Positions 31,249-40,028 of a stretch of 64,000 nt of DNA are shown piece after piece. The translations under genes were made by a program, and so were the position numbers. The notes beneath the pieces were generated by a model. It was not told the DNA's origin. It was given only the letters and a program-made list of their open reading frames with translations, and searched no databases. Each line of letters opens with the position of its first letter. Position 1 is the first letter of the stretch. Where the stretch lies: positions 124,001 to 188,000 of the forward strand of contig JBCBUC010000001.1 of the NCBI GenBank assembly GCA_039818345.1, given 5' to 3'. The DNA comes from Parvularcula sp039818345 (GTDB taxonomy: Bacteria > Pseudomonadota > Alphaproteobacteria > Caulobacterales > Parvularculaceae).

Positions 31249-34125
31249 ATGCAAGGTTTTGAACGTTCACGACGGGGCATCAAATCCCGTCATCTTCTCG
31301 GCGCGGCCATGGGCGCGCTGAGCGTTGGCGTTGCCGCTACGGCAATGGCGCCAGCTTTTGCGCAAGACGATACGATCATCGTCACAGGCTCGCGGATCGC
31401 GCGGTCCGATCTTCAAGCATCGAGCCCAGTGGCCATTGTGAGCCAAGAGCAAATCCTCTTCTCGGGTGAAGTCAACGTCGAAGCCGTGCTCGCTGAGATC
31501 CCAGCAATCGCACCTGACCTTGGCGGCACCACCAACAACGGTAGCCCAGGCGGTATCGCAACAGCTGACCTTCGTGCTCTCGGTGCCAACCGGACTCTCG
31601 TTCTGGTCAACGGTCGCCGCTACATGGCATCGGACAACCAGCAGCGCGTTGACCTGAACAACATCCCGTCTGCTCTGATTGAGCGCGTGGAAGTTGTGAC
31701 CGGTGGTGCATCGTCGATCTACGGTTCGGACGCTATTGCTGGTGCTGTGAACTTCATCCTCAAAGACGACTTCGAAGGCGTCCGCATTGGTGCTCAAGGC
31801 GGTCGTGCTCTTGAAGATGGCGATGGCAACACCGCTAACGTCAACGTCACCCTTGGTGTTAATACATCTGACGGTCGTGGTAACGTCACGATGTTTGCAG
31901 ACTACACCTACCGTGATGAGGTCCGTGCGGCACGTCGCGGTTGGGCGGACACAGCTTACGACGACCTTGGCGGCGGTTTCGTTCTCGACCCACTTGGTTC
32001 GTCACGTATCCCTGGTTCGCAGATCCTCGGCTCCGATTTCACTGTTCCTGGTGAAACGGGCACGACGGGCAGCGTCGGCTTCACCGAAGATGGTACGCCT
32101 TTCTCGGGCCCAGATTCGTTTAACTTCCAGCCAGACAACTTCATCGTGACCCCACAAGAGCGTCTGTTGTTTACGACGTTGGGTCGTTACGAGATCAACG
32201 AGTTCGTCGAAGCCTACATGGAAACGACGTATGCGAACAACTCGGTCAACCAACAGCTGGCGTTCGACGCGAACGACATTCCCGACAACCCAGCATCACT
32301 GGAAGTGCCTATCGACGGTAACCCACTGATCACGAACCCTGATCTGATCACGTTCCTGACGGATAACTTTGATGCCGACGCTGACGGTGTTGCTGTCATT
32401 CCTGACCTTCGTCGTCGGATGGTTGAGGCGGGTCCTCGCTTCACGGCGTTTGAATCGGATGCCTTGCGCGTTCTCACCGGTCTTCGCGGTGATCTTGCTT
32501 TGGATTTCGGTTCGGACTGGAACTACGACGTTTATTACAGCTACGCGAAAACCAACCGTTCAGAAGCTCTCCGCAGCTACACGTCGGACGTTCGGATCCA
32601 GCAAGCCGTGAACGTGACCACCGATGCAGGCGGCAACGCAGTCTGTATCGACCAAACGGGCGGCTGTGTGCCGATCACCCTTTTTGGTCCTGGCAGCATT
32701 GATCCAGAAGGTGTTCCGTTCATCTCGCCAGCCGCTGCTGTGGTGCGTGACACTGAACAGCAGATCTTCAACGCAAGCGTCAGCGGTAATGCATGGGAAC
32801 TCCCTGCAGGTCCAGTTGGTGTCGCGTTTGGTTACGAATATCGTGACGAAAGCGCTCGCGACATTCCTGACCAGTTTGTGATCTCTGGAGAGCTTGGGCC
32901 AGGCACCAACGAAGACCCAGTTGAAGGTCAGTTCGACGTTCACGAGGTGTTCGGCGAGGTCCTGATCCCGGTTCTTGCTGATGCAGCGTTCGCAGAGTCC
33001 CTCGAGATCGAAGGCGCGTTCCGTTACTCCGATTACTCATCGGTTGGGTCGGCCTCTGCTTTCAAAGCTGGTGGCTCATGGACCCCAGTGGAAGGCCTCA
33101 AGATCCGTGGTCTTTACCAAGAAGCTGTTCGTGCTCCGAACATCTTTGAACTCTTCGGTCAGGCAACTGGTGCACCAACCGTGACCGACGGTTGTGCAAG
33201 TGATCAAACTGAAGGCAATGCAACCGAGCGGGCGTTCTGTGGTGCACTGGGTGTTCCAGATCCTGCAGACTTCACGCCAGACGCTCAGGCGACAACTCAG
33301 TCGACTGGTGCAATCCTTGCTGGCGAAAGCCTGGATGCTGAAACTGCTGAGACGTGGACTGTTGGCTTCGTTTACGAGTCGCCAATCATCGAAGGTCTGA
33401 CAGTGGTTGCTGACTACTACAGCATCTTCGTTGACGACGCGATCGATACGCTTGGACCGACGGTCCGTTCTGATCAGTGTATCGCCAGCAACGACGTCAA
33501 CAGTGCGGCATGTCAGTTGCTCACTCGTGGTCCGAACGGCGATATCGCCTTCATCCAAGACACCTTCATCAACACCGGTTCGGAAACCCGTAAGGGTATC
33601 GACTGGCAGATCGACTACTCGCGTGATCTCAACATCTTGAACATCCCGGGTACGATCAGCTTGTTCCAAGCTGGTAACTACACATTCACCAACGAGTTCG
33701 TTCCAGCTGACGGCGAAGACGCTATCGATTGTAACGGTATCTTCTCTGGTGACTGTACGGGTCTTGGTGACTTCAACCAGCCGAAGTGGAAGCTGACCAA
33801 CAACGTGACCTACGTCACTGGTCCTCTGCAGGTCCGTGCTCAGTACCGTGTGATCGGTAACCTGACCAACGGCGCTGCTGATACCATCGACGACCTGGCG
33901 TTCGAAGAAACCGACATCCAGGGTTACGTTGACATCACGGCGAGCTACGATGTCACGGAAAACCTCAACCTCTACGCGGGTGTTGAGAACCTGGCTGACA
34001 CGAGCCCACCACTTATGGGTTCAGGCTTCACCGGTCGTAACGGTGGTTCGGACGCAGGTACCGACCCATCACTCTACGACGTTCTTGGTCGCCGCTTCTT
34101 CGTCGGCGCGGTCATCGAATTCTAA
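31249..34125 (+). CDS. TonB-dependent outer-membrane receptor
   Basis: A 958-residue outer-membrane receptor. A signal peptide (about 1-39, twin-Arg-like basic start, cleavage near APAFA-QDD) is followed directly by DDTIIVTGSRI, the TonB-box-like start, a plug domain (about 50-170: LEIPAIAPDLG-type, RTLVLVNGRRY, RVEVVTGGASSIYGSDAIAGAVNFIL) and a large beta barrel ending in RRFFVGAVIEF with the terminal Phe. Ligand unknown. Codons are strongly biased to CGT, GGT, AAC, ATC and TTC compared with its neighbours, the usual mark of very high expression. ATG 31249 is chosen for the signal peptide and AAAGG. A strong terminator follows. Confidence 0.95.
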   Translation: MQGFERSRRGIKSRHLLGAAMGALSVGVAATAMAPAFAQDDTIIVTGSRIARSDLQASSPVAIVSQEQILFSGEVNVEAVLAEIPAIAPDLGGTTNNGSPGGIATADLRALGANRTLVLVNGRRYMASDNQQRVDLNNIPSALIERVEVVTGGASSIYGSDAIAGAVNFILKDDFEGVRIGAQGGRALEDGDGNTANVNVTLGVNTSDGRGNVTMFADYTYRDEVRAARRGWADTAYDDLGGGFVLDPLGSSRIPGSQILGSDFTVPGETGTTGSVGFTEDGTPFSGPDSFNFQPDNFIVTPQERLLFTTLGRYEINEFVEAYMETTYANNSVNQQLAFDANDIPDNPASLEVPIDGNPLITNPDLITFLTDNFDADADGVAVIPDLRRRMVEAGPRFTAFESDALRVLTGLRGDLALDFGSDWNYDVYYSYAKTNRSEALRSYTSDVRIQQAVNVTTDAGGNAVCIDQTGGCVPITLFGPGSIDPEGVPFISPAAAVVRDTEQQIFNASVSGNAWELPAGPVGVAFGYEYRDESARDIPDQFVISGELGPGTNEDPVEGQFDVHEVFGEVLIPVLADAAFAESLEIEGAFRYSDYSSVGSASAFKAGGSWTPVEGLKIRGLYQEAVRAPNIFELFGQATGAPTVTDGCASDQTEGNATERAFCGALGVPDPADFTPDAQATTQSTGAILAGESLDAETAETWTVGFVYESPIIEGLTVVADYYSIFVDDAIDTLGPTVRSDQCIASNDVNSAACQLLTRGPNGDIAFIQDTFINTGSETRKGIDWQIDYSRDLNILNIPGTISLFQAGNYTFTNEFVPADGEDAIDCNGIFSGDCTGLGDFNQPKWKLTNNVTYVTGPLQVRAQYRVIGNLTNGAADTIDDLAFEETDIQGYVDITASYDVTENLNLYAGVENLADTSPPLMGSGFTGRNGGSDAGTDPSLYDVLGRRFFVGAVIEF

Positions 34126-34150
34126 TTCGAAGACAGATCAAATGAAGAAA

Positions 34151-34178
34151 GGGCGGACCTCGGGTCCGCCCTTTTTTT
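34151..34178 (+). terminator. intrinsic terminator of the TonB-dependent receptor gene
   Basis: A perfect 9-bp stem, GGGCGGACC (34151-34159) and GGTCCGCCC (34163-34171), with a 3-base TCG loop and seven Ts. It ends 53 bases after the receptor stop. Confidence 0.93.
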
Positions 34179-34253
34179 GTTCAGTTACTGGAGTTGTGAT
34201 CGATACGCTCCGGGAGCTGCCGTTTTCAGCCTACGAAGACTGTGACAGACCAA

Positions 34254-34277
34254 GCCTGCTCAAGGGCACGAGCAGGC
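34254..34277. terminator. inverted repeat downstream of the DsbA-like gene
   Basis: GCCTGCTC (34254-34261) and GAGCAGGC (34270-34277) form a perfect 8-bp stem with an 8-base loop, between two convergent genes. On the minus strand it lies 51 bases past the DsbA-like stop, so it may end that transcript, but the T-run is poor. Confidence 0.4.
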
Positions 34278-34327
34278 GAGGCCATATCAGCAGTCGATTG
34301 AGGAACCGTCTTAAGCGACGGGTTGGA

Positions 34328-35128
34328 TCAATTGCTGATCGCCTCTAAAGCTGCCGCAAACCGATCCGGCGTGTAGCCATTTAAAAGTTCAATCTCATCG
34401 GTGCTCGAATTGATCAGCACAAAATAGGGCGTGCCCGACACACCCGCATTCCGGGCGATCTCGATTGACCGATCGAGCGTCGCTTCGATTTCGTCGCTCT
34501 TGTCTTCAACGATCCGTGCAACGTCACGCGGGTTCGAACCAGCGCGGCGAAGTGCGGCATCGACCGCTCGCTGATCAAGCGTGCCTTCAGCTTTCATCAG
34601 TTCAAGGTGGACCGCGCTATAGGCCTCGGGCCCGCCCTCGACTCCTGCCGCAATGGCGGAAAGGGCGGCCGTCCGCGACTCATCTCTTAAGATGGGAAGT
34701 TCCTGAAAAACCACACGAACCGATGGGTCGTCGTCGACCAGCGCCATCACATCATCAAGGGCGCGTTTGCAGAACCCGCAATGGTAATCGAAGAACTCAA
34801 CCACAATGAGCTCGGCGTCTTGGGCCGATGCGCCAATCGCGTGACCTGCGCGCGCCTCCACCAATTCGGGCACAAGGTTGGAGAGGACCTCTCGGCTCGC
34901 ATTCTCAGCGTCTTGTTCCATTTGGGTACGGAACGCCTCGATGGCTTCAATGATCACCTCAGGGCGCCGCATCAGTGCTTCGCGCAGCATACGGTCAAAT
35001 TCCTCATCAGAAATTGGTGGCTGGGAGTTACGTTGAGGTGCAGCAACGACCGCGTCTTCGGCACATGCTGTCACACTGATCGGCGCCACCAGCATCGCGG
35101 TGAGGGCAAGAAACGAACGAGAATTCAT
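34328..35128 (-). CDS. DsbA-family thiol-disulfide oxidoreductase, probable lipoprotein
   Basis: A 266-residue periplasmic thioredoxin-fold protein of the DsbA/Com1 type. The hydrophobic N-terminus ends in VTAC at 19-22, a fair lipobox, so it may be lipid-anchored. An acidic helical dimerisation-like region (about 40-95) precedes EFFDYHCGFCKRALDD, with the CxxC redox centre CGFC, and GVSGTPYFVL with the cis-Pro. It should oxidise or isomerise cysteine pairs of exported proteins. It follows the BepA-like gene by 25 bases on the same strand. Confidence 0.9.
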   Translation of the reverse strand: MNSRSFLALTAMLVAPISVTACAEDAVVAAPQRNSQPPISDEEFDRMLREALMRRPEVIIEAIEAFRTQMEQDAENASREVLSNLVPELVEARAGHAIGASAQDAELIVVEFFDYHCGFCKRALDDVMALVDDDPSVRVVFQELPILRDESRTAALSAIAAGVEGGPEAYSAVHLELMKAEGTLDQRAVDAALRRAGSNPRDVARIVEDKSDEIEATLDRSIEIARNAGVSGTPYFVLINSSTDEIELLNGYTPDRFAAALEAISN

Positions 35129-35153
35129 AGAAGGCGTATCTTTCTAAAAGCGC

Positions 35154-36506
35154 TTAGCGACGCCGCTGTTGTTGGACGTCGTCGGCGGTCGCCACGATGA
35201 TGTCGAGGGCTTGTTGGTGTTCTGGGGTCCCCGGTCGGAGGTCATCGCGCGCGCGAATGGCAAAACGAAGCGCCTCGCGGCTGTTGCCATAATGGTAGTA
35301 AGCTTCAGCTTGGGCCAAGGCGGCCAGGCTGTTGTCACCCTCCAAAGCATGCGCGCGCGCTAGCTCTGTCCAGGCAAAGGCGTTGTCTTGTTCCATCCGC
35401 AAGGCATCGTTCAGGATGCCGATCGCTTCGCTGACATGGTCTTCATCTTCTGTCGCGACCAAGGCCCGGCCAAGGTTGACTTTCAGGAGCGCAAATTGCG
35501 GTGCCAGTTCGGTGGAACGGCGATGCGGGTCAATCGCTTCAATCGGTCGTCCGTGCTCAAACAGCATTTGCCCTTTGAGTTCGTGAAAGTAGGGGTTGTT
35601 GGGATATTTTGCGATCAGCCGGTCGATTTCGCGAGATGCAGCCTCGAGATCTGACGCCCGATAATAGGCAACGGCCCTGGCATAACGTGCGGGATCACTT
35701 TGATCAGAGAGGGGATAGATCCGCTGCGTGACGAAGGGCTCATTCATAAAGCCAACAATTTTCGCCTGGATCATGTTCAGCTCGAAGATCTCTTCGGGCG
35801 TATCCTTGATCTCCCAAAATTCCGAGTCAGAGGCTCGGGAACGAATGACCGTCGATCGTTGCAGAGCAAGGGGGTGGGTCTGCAAATAAGGGACCGGCTG
35901 CCGTCCAGAGATGAGTTGGCGGTTCTGCAGCTTATCGAAGAACTCCACCAAACCGAGGCTCGAAGAACCGATCGCTTCGAGGTAGTTAACCGCGGCTTGG
36001 TCCGCTGCCGATTCTTGGCCCCGGCTGAACGATAAGAAACTGCTTTGACCGATCTGTTGTCCCGCACCAATGGCGCTGATGCCGAGCTCTGGCGGTGCGC
36101 CCACCGCGAGCAGGGCGGCGCCGAGCACAAGGCTCAGCATGGCCGGGCGCGACGCCGCCGCAATCGCTTCGGCGGTCCTGACGCTGTGACCCCCCGCGAT
36201 GTGGCCGGCTTCGTGGGCGATGACGCCTTCGACTTGGTTGGGCGTATCGGCCAAGGTTATAAGGCCGGTGTGGATCAGCATGTTCATGCCACCAGCGGCA
36301 GCGTTAGGGGTCGGGTCACCGATCAGGTAAATGTTGACGCCTTCGGGACGTAATCCAGCCGCTTCAAAGACCGGGTAGGATAGGCTGGCGATCCACGCTT
36401 CGATTTCAGCGTCGCGCAGCAGGACTTGTGCGCTCGAGGACCCTGTCCACAAGGGAAACAGGGTCGCCATCCATGCGATCAGCACTCGTCTACGAAATCT
36501 GGTCAC
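35154..36506 (-). CDS. M48 metalloprotease with TPR repeats (BepA-like)
   Basis: A 450-residue exported protease. Signal peptide about 1-26 (LIAWMATLFPLWTGSSSAQ), M48 domain with zinc motif HEAGH at 98-102 and third-ligand segment SRGQESAADQAAV, then TPR repeats (about 285-430: FHELKGQMLFEHGRPIEAI and others). This architecture is that of BepA/YfgC, which trims or rescues stalled outer-membrane proteins at the BAM complex. GTG start at 36506. Lies between rne and the DsbA-like gene, probably one transcript. Confidence 0.9.
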   Translation of the reverse strand: MTRFRRRVLIAWMATLFPLWTGSSSAQVLLRDAEIEAWIASLSYPVFEAAGLRPEGVNIYLIGDPTPNAAAGGMNMLIHTGLITLADTPNQVEGVIAHEAGHIAGGHSVRTAEAIAAASRPAMLSLVLGAALLAVGAPPELGISAIGAGQQIGQSSFLSFSRGQESAADQAAVNYLEAIGSSSLGLVEFFDKLQNRQLISGRQPVPYLQTHPLALQRSTVIRSRASDSEFWEIKDTPEEIFELNMIQAKIVGFMNEPFVTQRIYPLSDQSDPARYARAVAYYRASDLEAASREIDRLIAKYPNNPYFHELKGQMLFEHGRPIEAIDPHRRSTELAPQFALLKVNLGRALVATEDEDHVSEAIGILNDALRMEQDNAFAWTELARAHALEGDNSLAALAQAEAYYHYGNSREALRFAIRARDDLRPGTPEHQQALDIIVATADDVQQQRRR

Positions 36507-36599
36507 GATACCCGTCTCATCGCCCCTAAAGTAACGTCCGCGGCTCCCCTTGTCCCGCGAACGTACCTTATCATCATGTCAGATGGCTCAAGATAGTCC

Positions 36600-39572
36600 T
36601 TACTTTTGGAAGGCCCGTTGCCACCAACCGACCCGGCGCGGCGCATCGGAGGTCGTTTCGGTCTCGGGCCGGGGCTGGCTGATGGCCGCAGCGATCGGCA
36701 CTGCGGGCTCTTGATCGGTTTCCGACTCGTCCGATGCATCTGCATCGTTGGCTGCAATGCCAGTGTCGCGTTCTTCAGAAGGCGCAATGGGCGCTGTCGA
36801 CGTCTCAACGATCGGGTCGTCGGTGATCACCTCGCCAGTATCGGAGGACTGTACCGCGTCATCCGTTGCGCCGGGGTCCTCAGCAACAACAGCGTCGTTG
36901 CCCTCGGCAGCCATGGGTTCTGATGCCACCGGATCCGATGCCATCGCTTCGGTTTCGATGGGTTCAGAGGCCTCAGCCGTCTCGATGGTCTCCGTGCCGT
37001 CTTTTGAGCGCCGATTGCGCCTGCCGCCTCGACGGCCACGACGTCTTTTACGGCGCGGTTCCCCATCGCTATCAAGTTCGCCGTCTTCGCTATCGGTTGC
37101 TGCCACGTCAGTGGCTTCCGTCTCCTCGGCTGTGTCTTCTGACGCCGTCTCATCAAGCGTTTCGAGGCTTTCCTCTGTCTCGTCCGTTTTCGCGTCACTG
37201 CCGCGCCGCCGCCGCCGCCGGCGCCGACGTTTGGGTTTGTCCTCGGTCGAGGTCTCCTCGTCGAGTGCGTTGTCGCTATCGCTATCGTCGCTGGGCGAAT
37301 CTGTTGGATCGGCGGTATCGACCGGCGTTTCATCCCCAACAGTGTCGCGGAGCGTCATCGCGTTGCTTGGGGAACCAGAGCCCGACACCTCGTATTGATC
37401 GGCAAACTTCGAGCTATCCGCCAGGATATTGGTCTTCACCCCATAGGTGGTTTCCAACCGTTCCAGCCATGCGCGCTTGGTGTTGAGGATAAAGAGCGCA
37501 ACGTCGGTCGATGTTTTCACGGTGACGAGGCCGCTCTTGCCCTGGGCCGCGAGCCCCTCAGCTGCGCGCAAGATGCGCACCGCGGCGACTTCATGACTGC
37601 GCACAGCCCCAGCGCCATCACAGACAGGGCAGGTTTGGGTCGTACCATCGACAATGCCAGACCGCCGCCGCTGCCGCGACATTTCCATGAGACCAAAGCC
37701 AGAAATGTTGCCGATCTGTGTCCGTGCACGATCGTTTTTCATCGCCTCTTTGAATTTTTTCTCGACAGTCCGATTGTTCCGGTTCTCCTCCATGTCGATG
37801 AAGTCGATCACGATGAGGCCGGCAAGGTCACGCAGGCGGCATTGGCGCGCCACTTCCTGAGCGGCTTCGGAGTTGGTCTTAAGCGCGGTGGCTTCGACGT
37901 TGCGTTCTTTGGTTGCCTTGCCAGAGTTGACGTCGATGGAGACCAGGGCTTCAGTCTGCTGAATAACGAGATAGCCGCCAGATTTGAGCTGCACCACCGG
38001 CTGGTACATCTGATCGAGTTGCTGTTCGACCTTATGTTTTAAGAAGATCGGGAGATCGCCCTTATACCGCTGCACGTTCTTGGCGTGGCTCGGCATGAGC
38101 ATTTTCATGAAGTCTTTGGCTTCGCGGTAGCCTTCCTCACCCTGAACAAGGATCTCGCCGGTGTCCTTGTCGTAGAGATCGCGGATGGCCCGTTTGATGA
38201 GGCTCGCCTCCTCATAAATGAGGCAGGGTGCGACGCTTTCTAAAGTCCGCTCACGAATGGTTTCCCATAGGCGTAACAGGTAGTCATAGTCGCGCTTGAT
38301 TTCGGTCTTGGTTCGTTTCGCACCAGCGGTCCTGATGATCAGGCCCATATTGGGCGCGATATCGAGTTCAGCCATCGATTTTTTGAGGCGTTTGCGGTCA
38401 CCCTGCGAGGTGATCTTCCGGCTGATGCCGCCGCCGCGGGCGGTGTTGGGCATCAAAACGCCGTAACGACCAGCAAGTGAGAGATAGGTGGTGACCGCGG
38501 CGCCTTTGTTGCCGCGCTCCTCTTTGACGACTTGGACCAGCATGATTTGCCGGCGCTTGATCACTTCTTGAATTTTATACGCGCGCAGGAGGCGGTTGCG
38601 GTCGCGCTTGGCTTGCTCGTACTCAGCCCGCAGCGCTTGCAGCTCCTCATCGGCGGGGTCTGGTTCCACCGCCGCGGCTTCGCTGGCCTGGGCATCATCG
38701 CCAGATGTTTCCTCGTCGGTGCTGGTGCTTTCGTCGATCGCTTCAGCGGCGGGACCGGCATCATCCGTTGGCGTCTCGTCCTCACCTATCGCTTCTGCGA
38801 CGATGTCGTCAGCACCGCTGTCGGCGTCGGTTGGCGCATCCGCCTCGACGGGATCGTCAGCGTCCGTCTCCGAGGCGGTATAGTCATCGTTGTCGACAGC
38901 GGCTTCGTCGCTGACGCGGGTTTCGCGTTCATCGTGGTCAAGGCCAATTGTGTCCTTGGGGTCTTCGTCATCCTCGGTTTCGTCTGAGGTCCAGGCCGGC
39001 TCGGATTCATCGTCACGGGCCGGATTAGTGGCGACCGCGGTCGCCGAGATTGGTTCCTGGTCTTCGTCTGACGGCGCAGGCTCCGCAGCGGATGTGTCAC
39101 CCAGCGTATCGATCAGGCCCCGGGGGTCATCGTCGCCGCCTTCGTCGTCGTCCTCGGAAGAGGACGCCTCGACGTCGTCATCGGGTTGATCATCAGAGCG
39201 GCCACGCAGCTCATCGTCATCATCGGGATCGACATCATCGTCGCTATCTTGGTCGCGCTCCGCCAATTTTTTGGCGAGTTCGACTTCTAGGGCTTCGGCT
39301 TTGCGCAGAACTTCACGGTCAGCGACCGGAATCTGATAATAATCCGGATGGATTTCACCAAACGCCAAAAAGCCATGGCGATTACCGCCATATTCGATGA
39401 ACGCAGCCTGGAGGCTCGGTTCGACCCGCGTCACGCGAGCCAGGTAAATATTTCCGCGTAAAGGCTTACGGGAGGCGTACTCGAAGTCGAAGTCTTCGAC
39501 CTTGCCACCTTGGGTGACGGCAACGCGCGTCTCCTCCCGGTGGTAAGCGTCGATCAGCATTGTCTTGGGCAT
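36600..39572 (-). CDS. rne: ribonuclease E with large acidic S1 insertion
   Basis: A 990-residue RNase E, the endonuclease and scaffold of the RNA degradosome. The S1 domain starts at about 39 (RGNIYLARVTRVEPSLQAAFI) but is split by about 215 residues that are almost all Asp, Glu, Ser, Thr and Ala (about 105-320); S1 resumes at KRRQIMLVQVVKEERGNKGA. The DNase-I-like core has VSIDVNSGKAT and LIVIDFIDME with the catalytic Asp residues, and the zinc link CPVCDGAG. The C-terminal half is disordered with two Arg-rich RNA-binding patches and ends RRVGWWQRAFQK; a GWW motif at this place binds PNPase in Caulobacter. Good GGAG before ATG 39572. Confidence 0.95.
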   Translation of the reverse strand: MPKTMLIDAYHREETRVAVTQGGKVEDFDFEYASRKPLRGNIYLARVTRVEPSLQAAFIEYGGNRHGFLAFGEIHPDYYQIPVADREVLRKAEALEVELAKKLAERDQDSDDDVDPDDDDELRGRSDDQPDDDVEASSSEDDDEGGDDDPRGLIDTLGDTSAAEPAPSDEDQEPISATAVATNPARDDESEPAWTSDETEDDEDPKDTIGLDHDERETRVSDEAAVDNDDYTASETDADDPVEADAPTDADSGADDIVAEAIGEDETPTDDAGPAAEAIDESTSTDEETSGDDAQASEAAAVEPDPADEELQALRAEYEQAKRDRNRLLRAYKIQEVIKRRQIMLVQVVKEERGNKGAAVTTYLSLAGRYGVLMPNTARGGGISRKITSQGDRKRLKKSMAELDIAPNMGLIIRTAGAKRTKTEIKRDYDYLLRLWETIRERTLESVAPCLIYEEASLIKRAIRDLYDKDTGEILVQGEEGYREAKDFMKMLMPSHAKNVQRYKGDLPIFLKHKVEQQLDQMYQPVVQLKSGGYLVIQQTEALVSIDVNSGKATKERNVEATALKTNSEAAQEVARQCRLRDLAGLIVIDFIDMEENRNNRTVEKKFKEAMKNDRARTQIGNISGFGLMEMSRQRRRSGIVDGTTQTCPVCDGAGAVRSHEVAAVRILRAAEGLAAQGKSGLVTVKTSTDVALFILNTKRAWLERLETTYGVKTNILADSSKFADQYEVSGSGSPSNAMTLRDTVGDETPVDTADPTDSPSDDSDSDNALDEETSTEDKPKRRRRRRRRRGSDAKTDETEESLETLDETASEDTAEETEATDVAATDSEDGELDSDGEPRRKRRRGRRGGRRNRRSKDGTETIETAEASEPIETEAMASDPVASEPMAAEGNDAVVAEDPGATDDAVQSSDTGEVITDDPIVETSTAPIAPSEERDTGIAANDADASDESETDQEPAVPIAAAISQPRPETETTSDAPRRVGWWQRAFQK

Positions 39573-40028
39573 TGATTACTCCGCGGCTGCGGCGATGCGC
39601 CGGGCCAGCCGTGTCTGTTAAATGGGGGACGGCGAGGCCTTCCGCAGAGCGTCCGGTCCCCTGGGGACAAGCGGCGCTATAGAATGCGGTCGAGGCCATC
39701 ACGTATCTTTCTGATGCGCATCGGACGTCATTGTCAGTCAGCGCTATGGTTTCGCAGCACCGACGAGGGTGCCATCTGGTGTTTTCGAGTCGCCGGCGGT
39801 TGTTGGGCCAGGCTTGGGGACCGAAAACGATGTCCCTTCAAGCATTGAGCGGTGCCAAGATCCTTCTTAGCGGCCAGGTCTCAACGCCGACAAGATAACC
39901 TTTGCGCCACTTCCCGAAGAACTTCAAGAATGCTGCAGCGCCAAGGCCTGCTACGAATCGGGCATAGTGCTTAACGCTGCATTAAGCCTCGCCGTGGCAG
40001 CGGATGGGTTGATCCCCAAGGAGTAACG
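39573..40028. promoter_or_regulatory. 456-base divergent region between rne and amidase gene
   Basis: No coding region is supported. It must hold the long 5' leader of rne (leftward) and the promoter of the amidase gene (rightward). In other bacteria the rne leader is bound by RNase E for feedback; I see GC-rich potential stems near 39640-39690 (GGTCCCCTGGGGAC is a compact palindrome) but cannot assign a motif. AAGGAG (40018-40023) precedes the amidase ATG. Confidence 0.4.

Noticed and set aside
36748..37398. Ser/Val-rich open frames opposite to the rne C-terminal half
   Set aside because: They are the antisense of Asp/Glu/Thr codons in the disordered tail of RNase E and show no family similarity.
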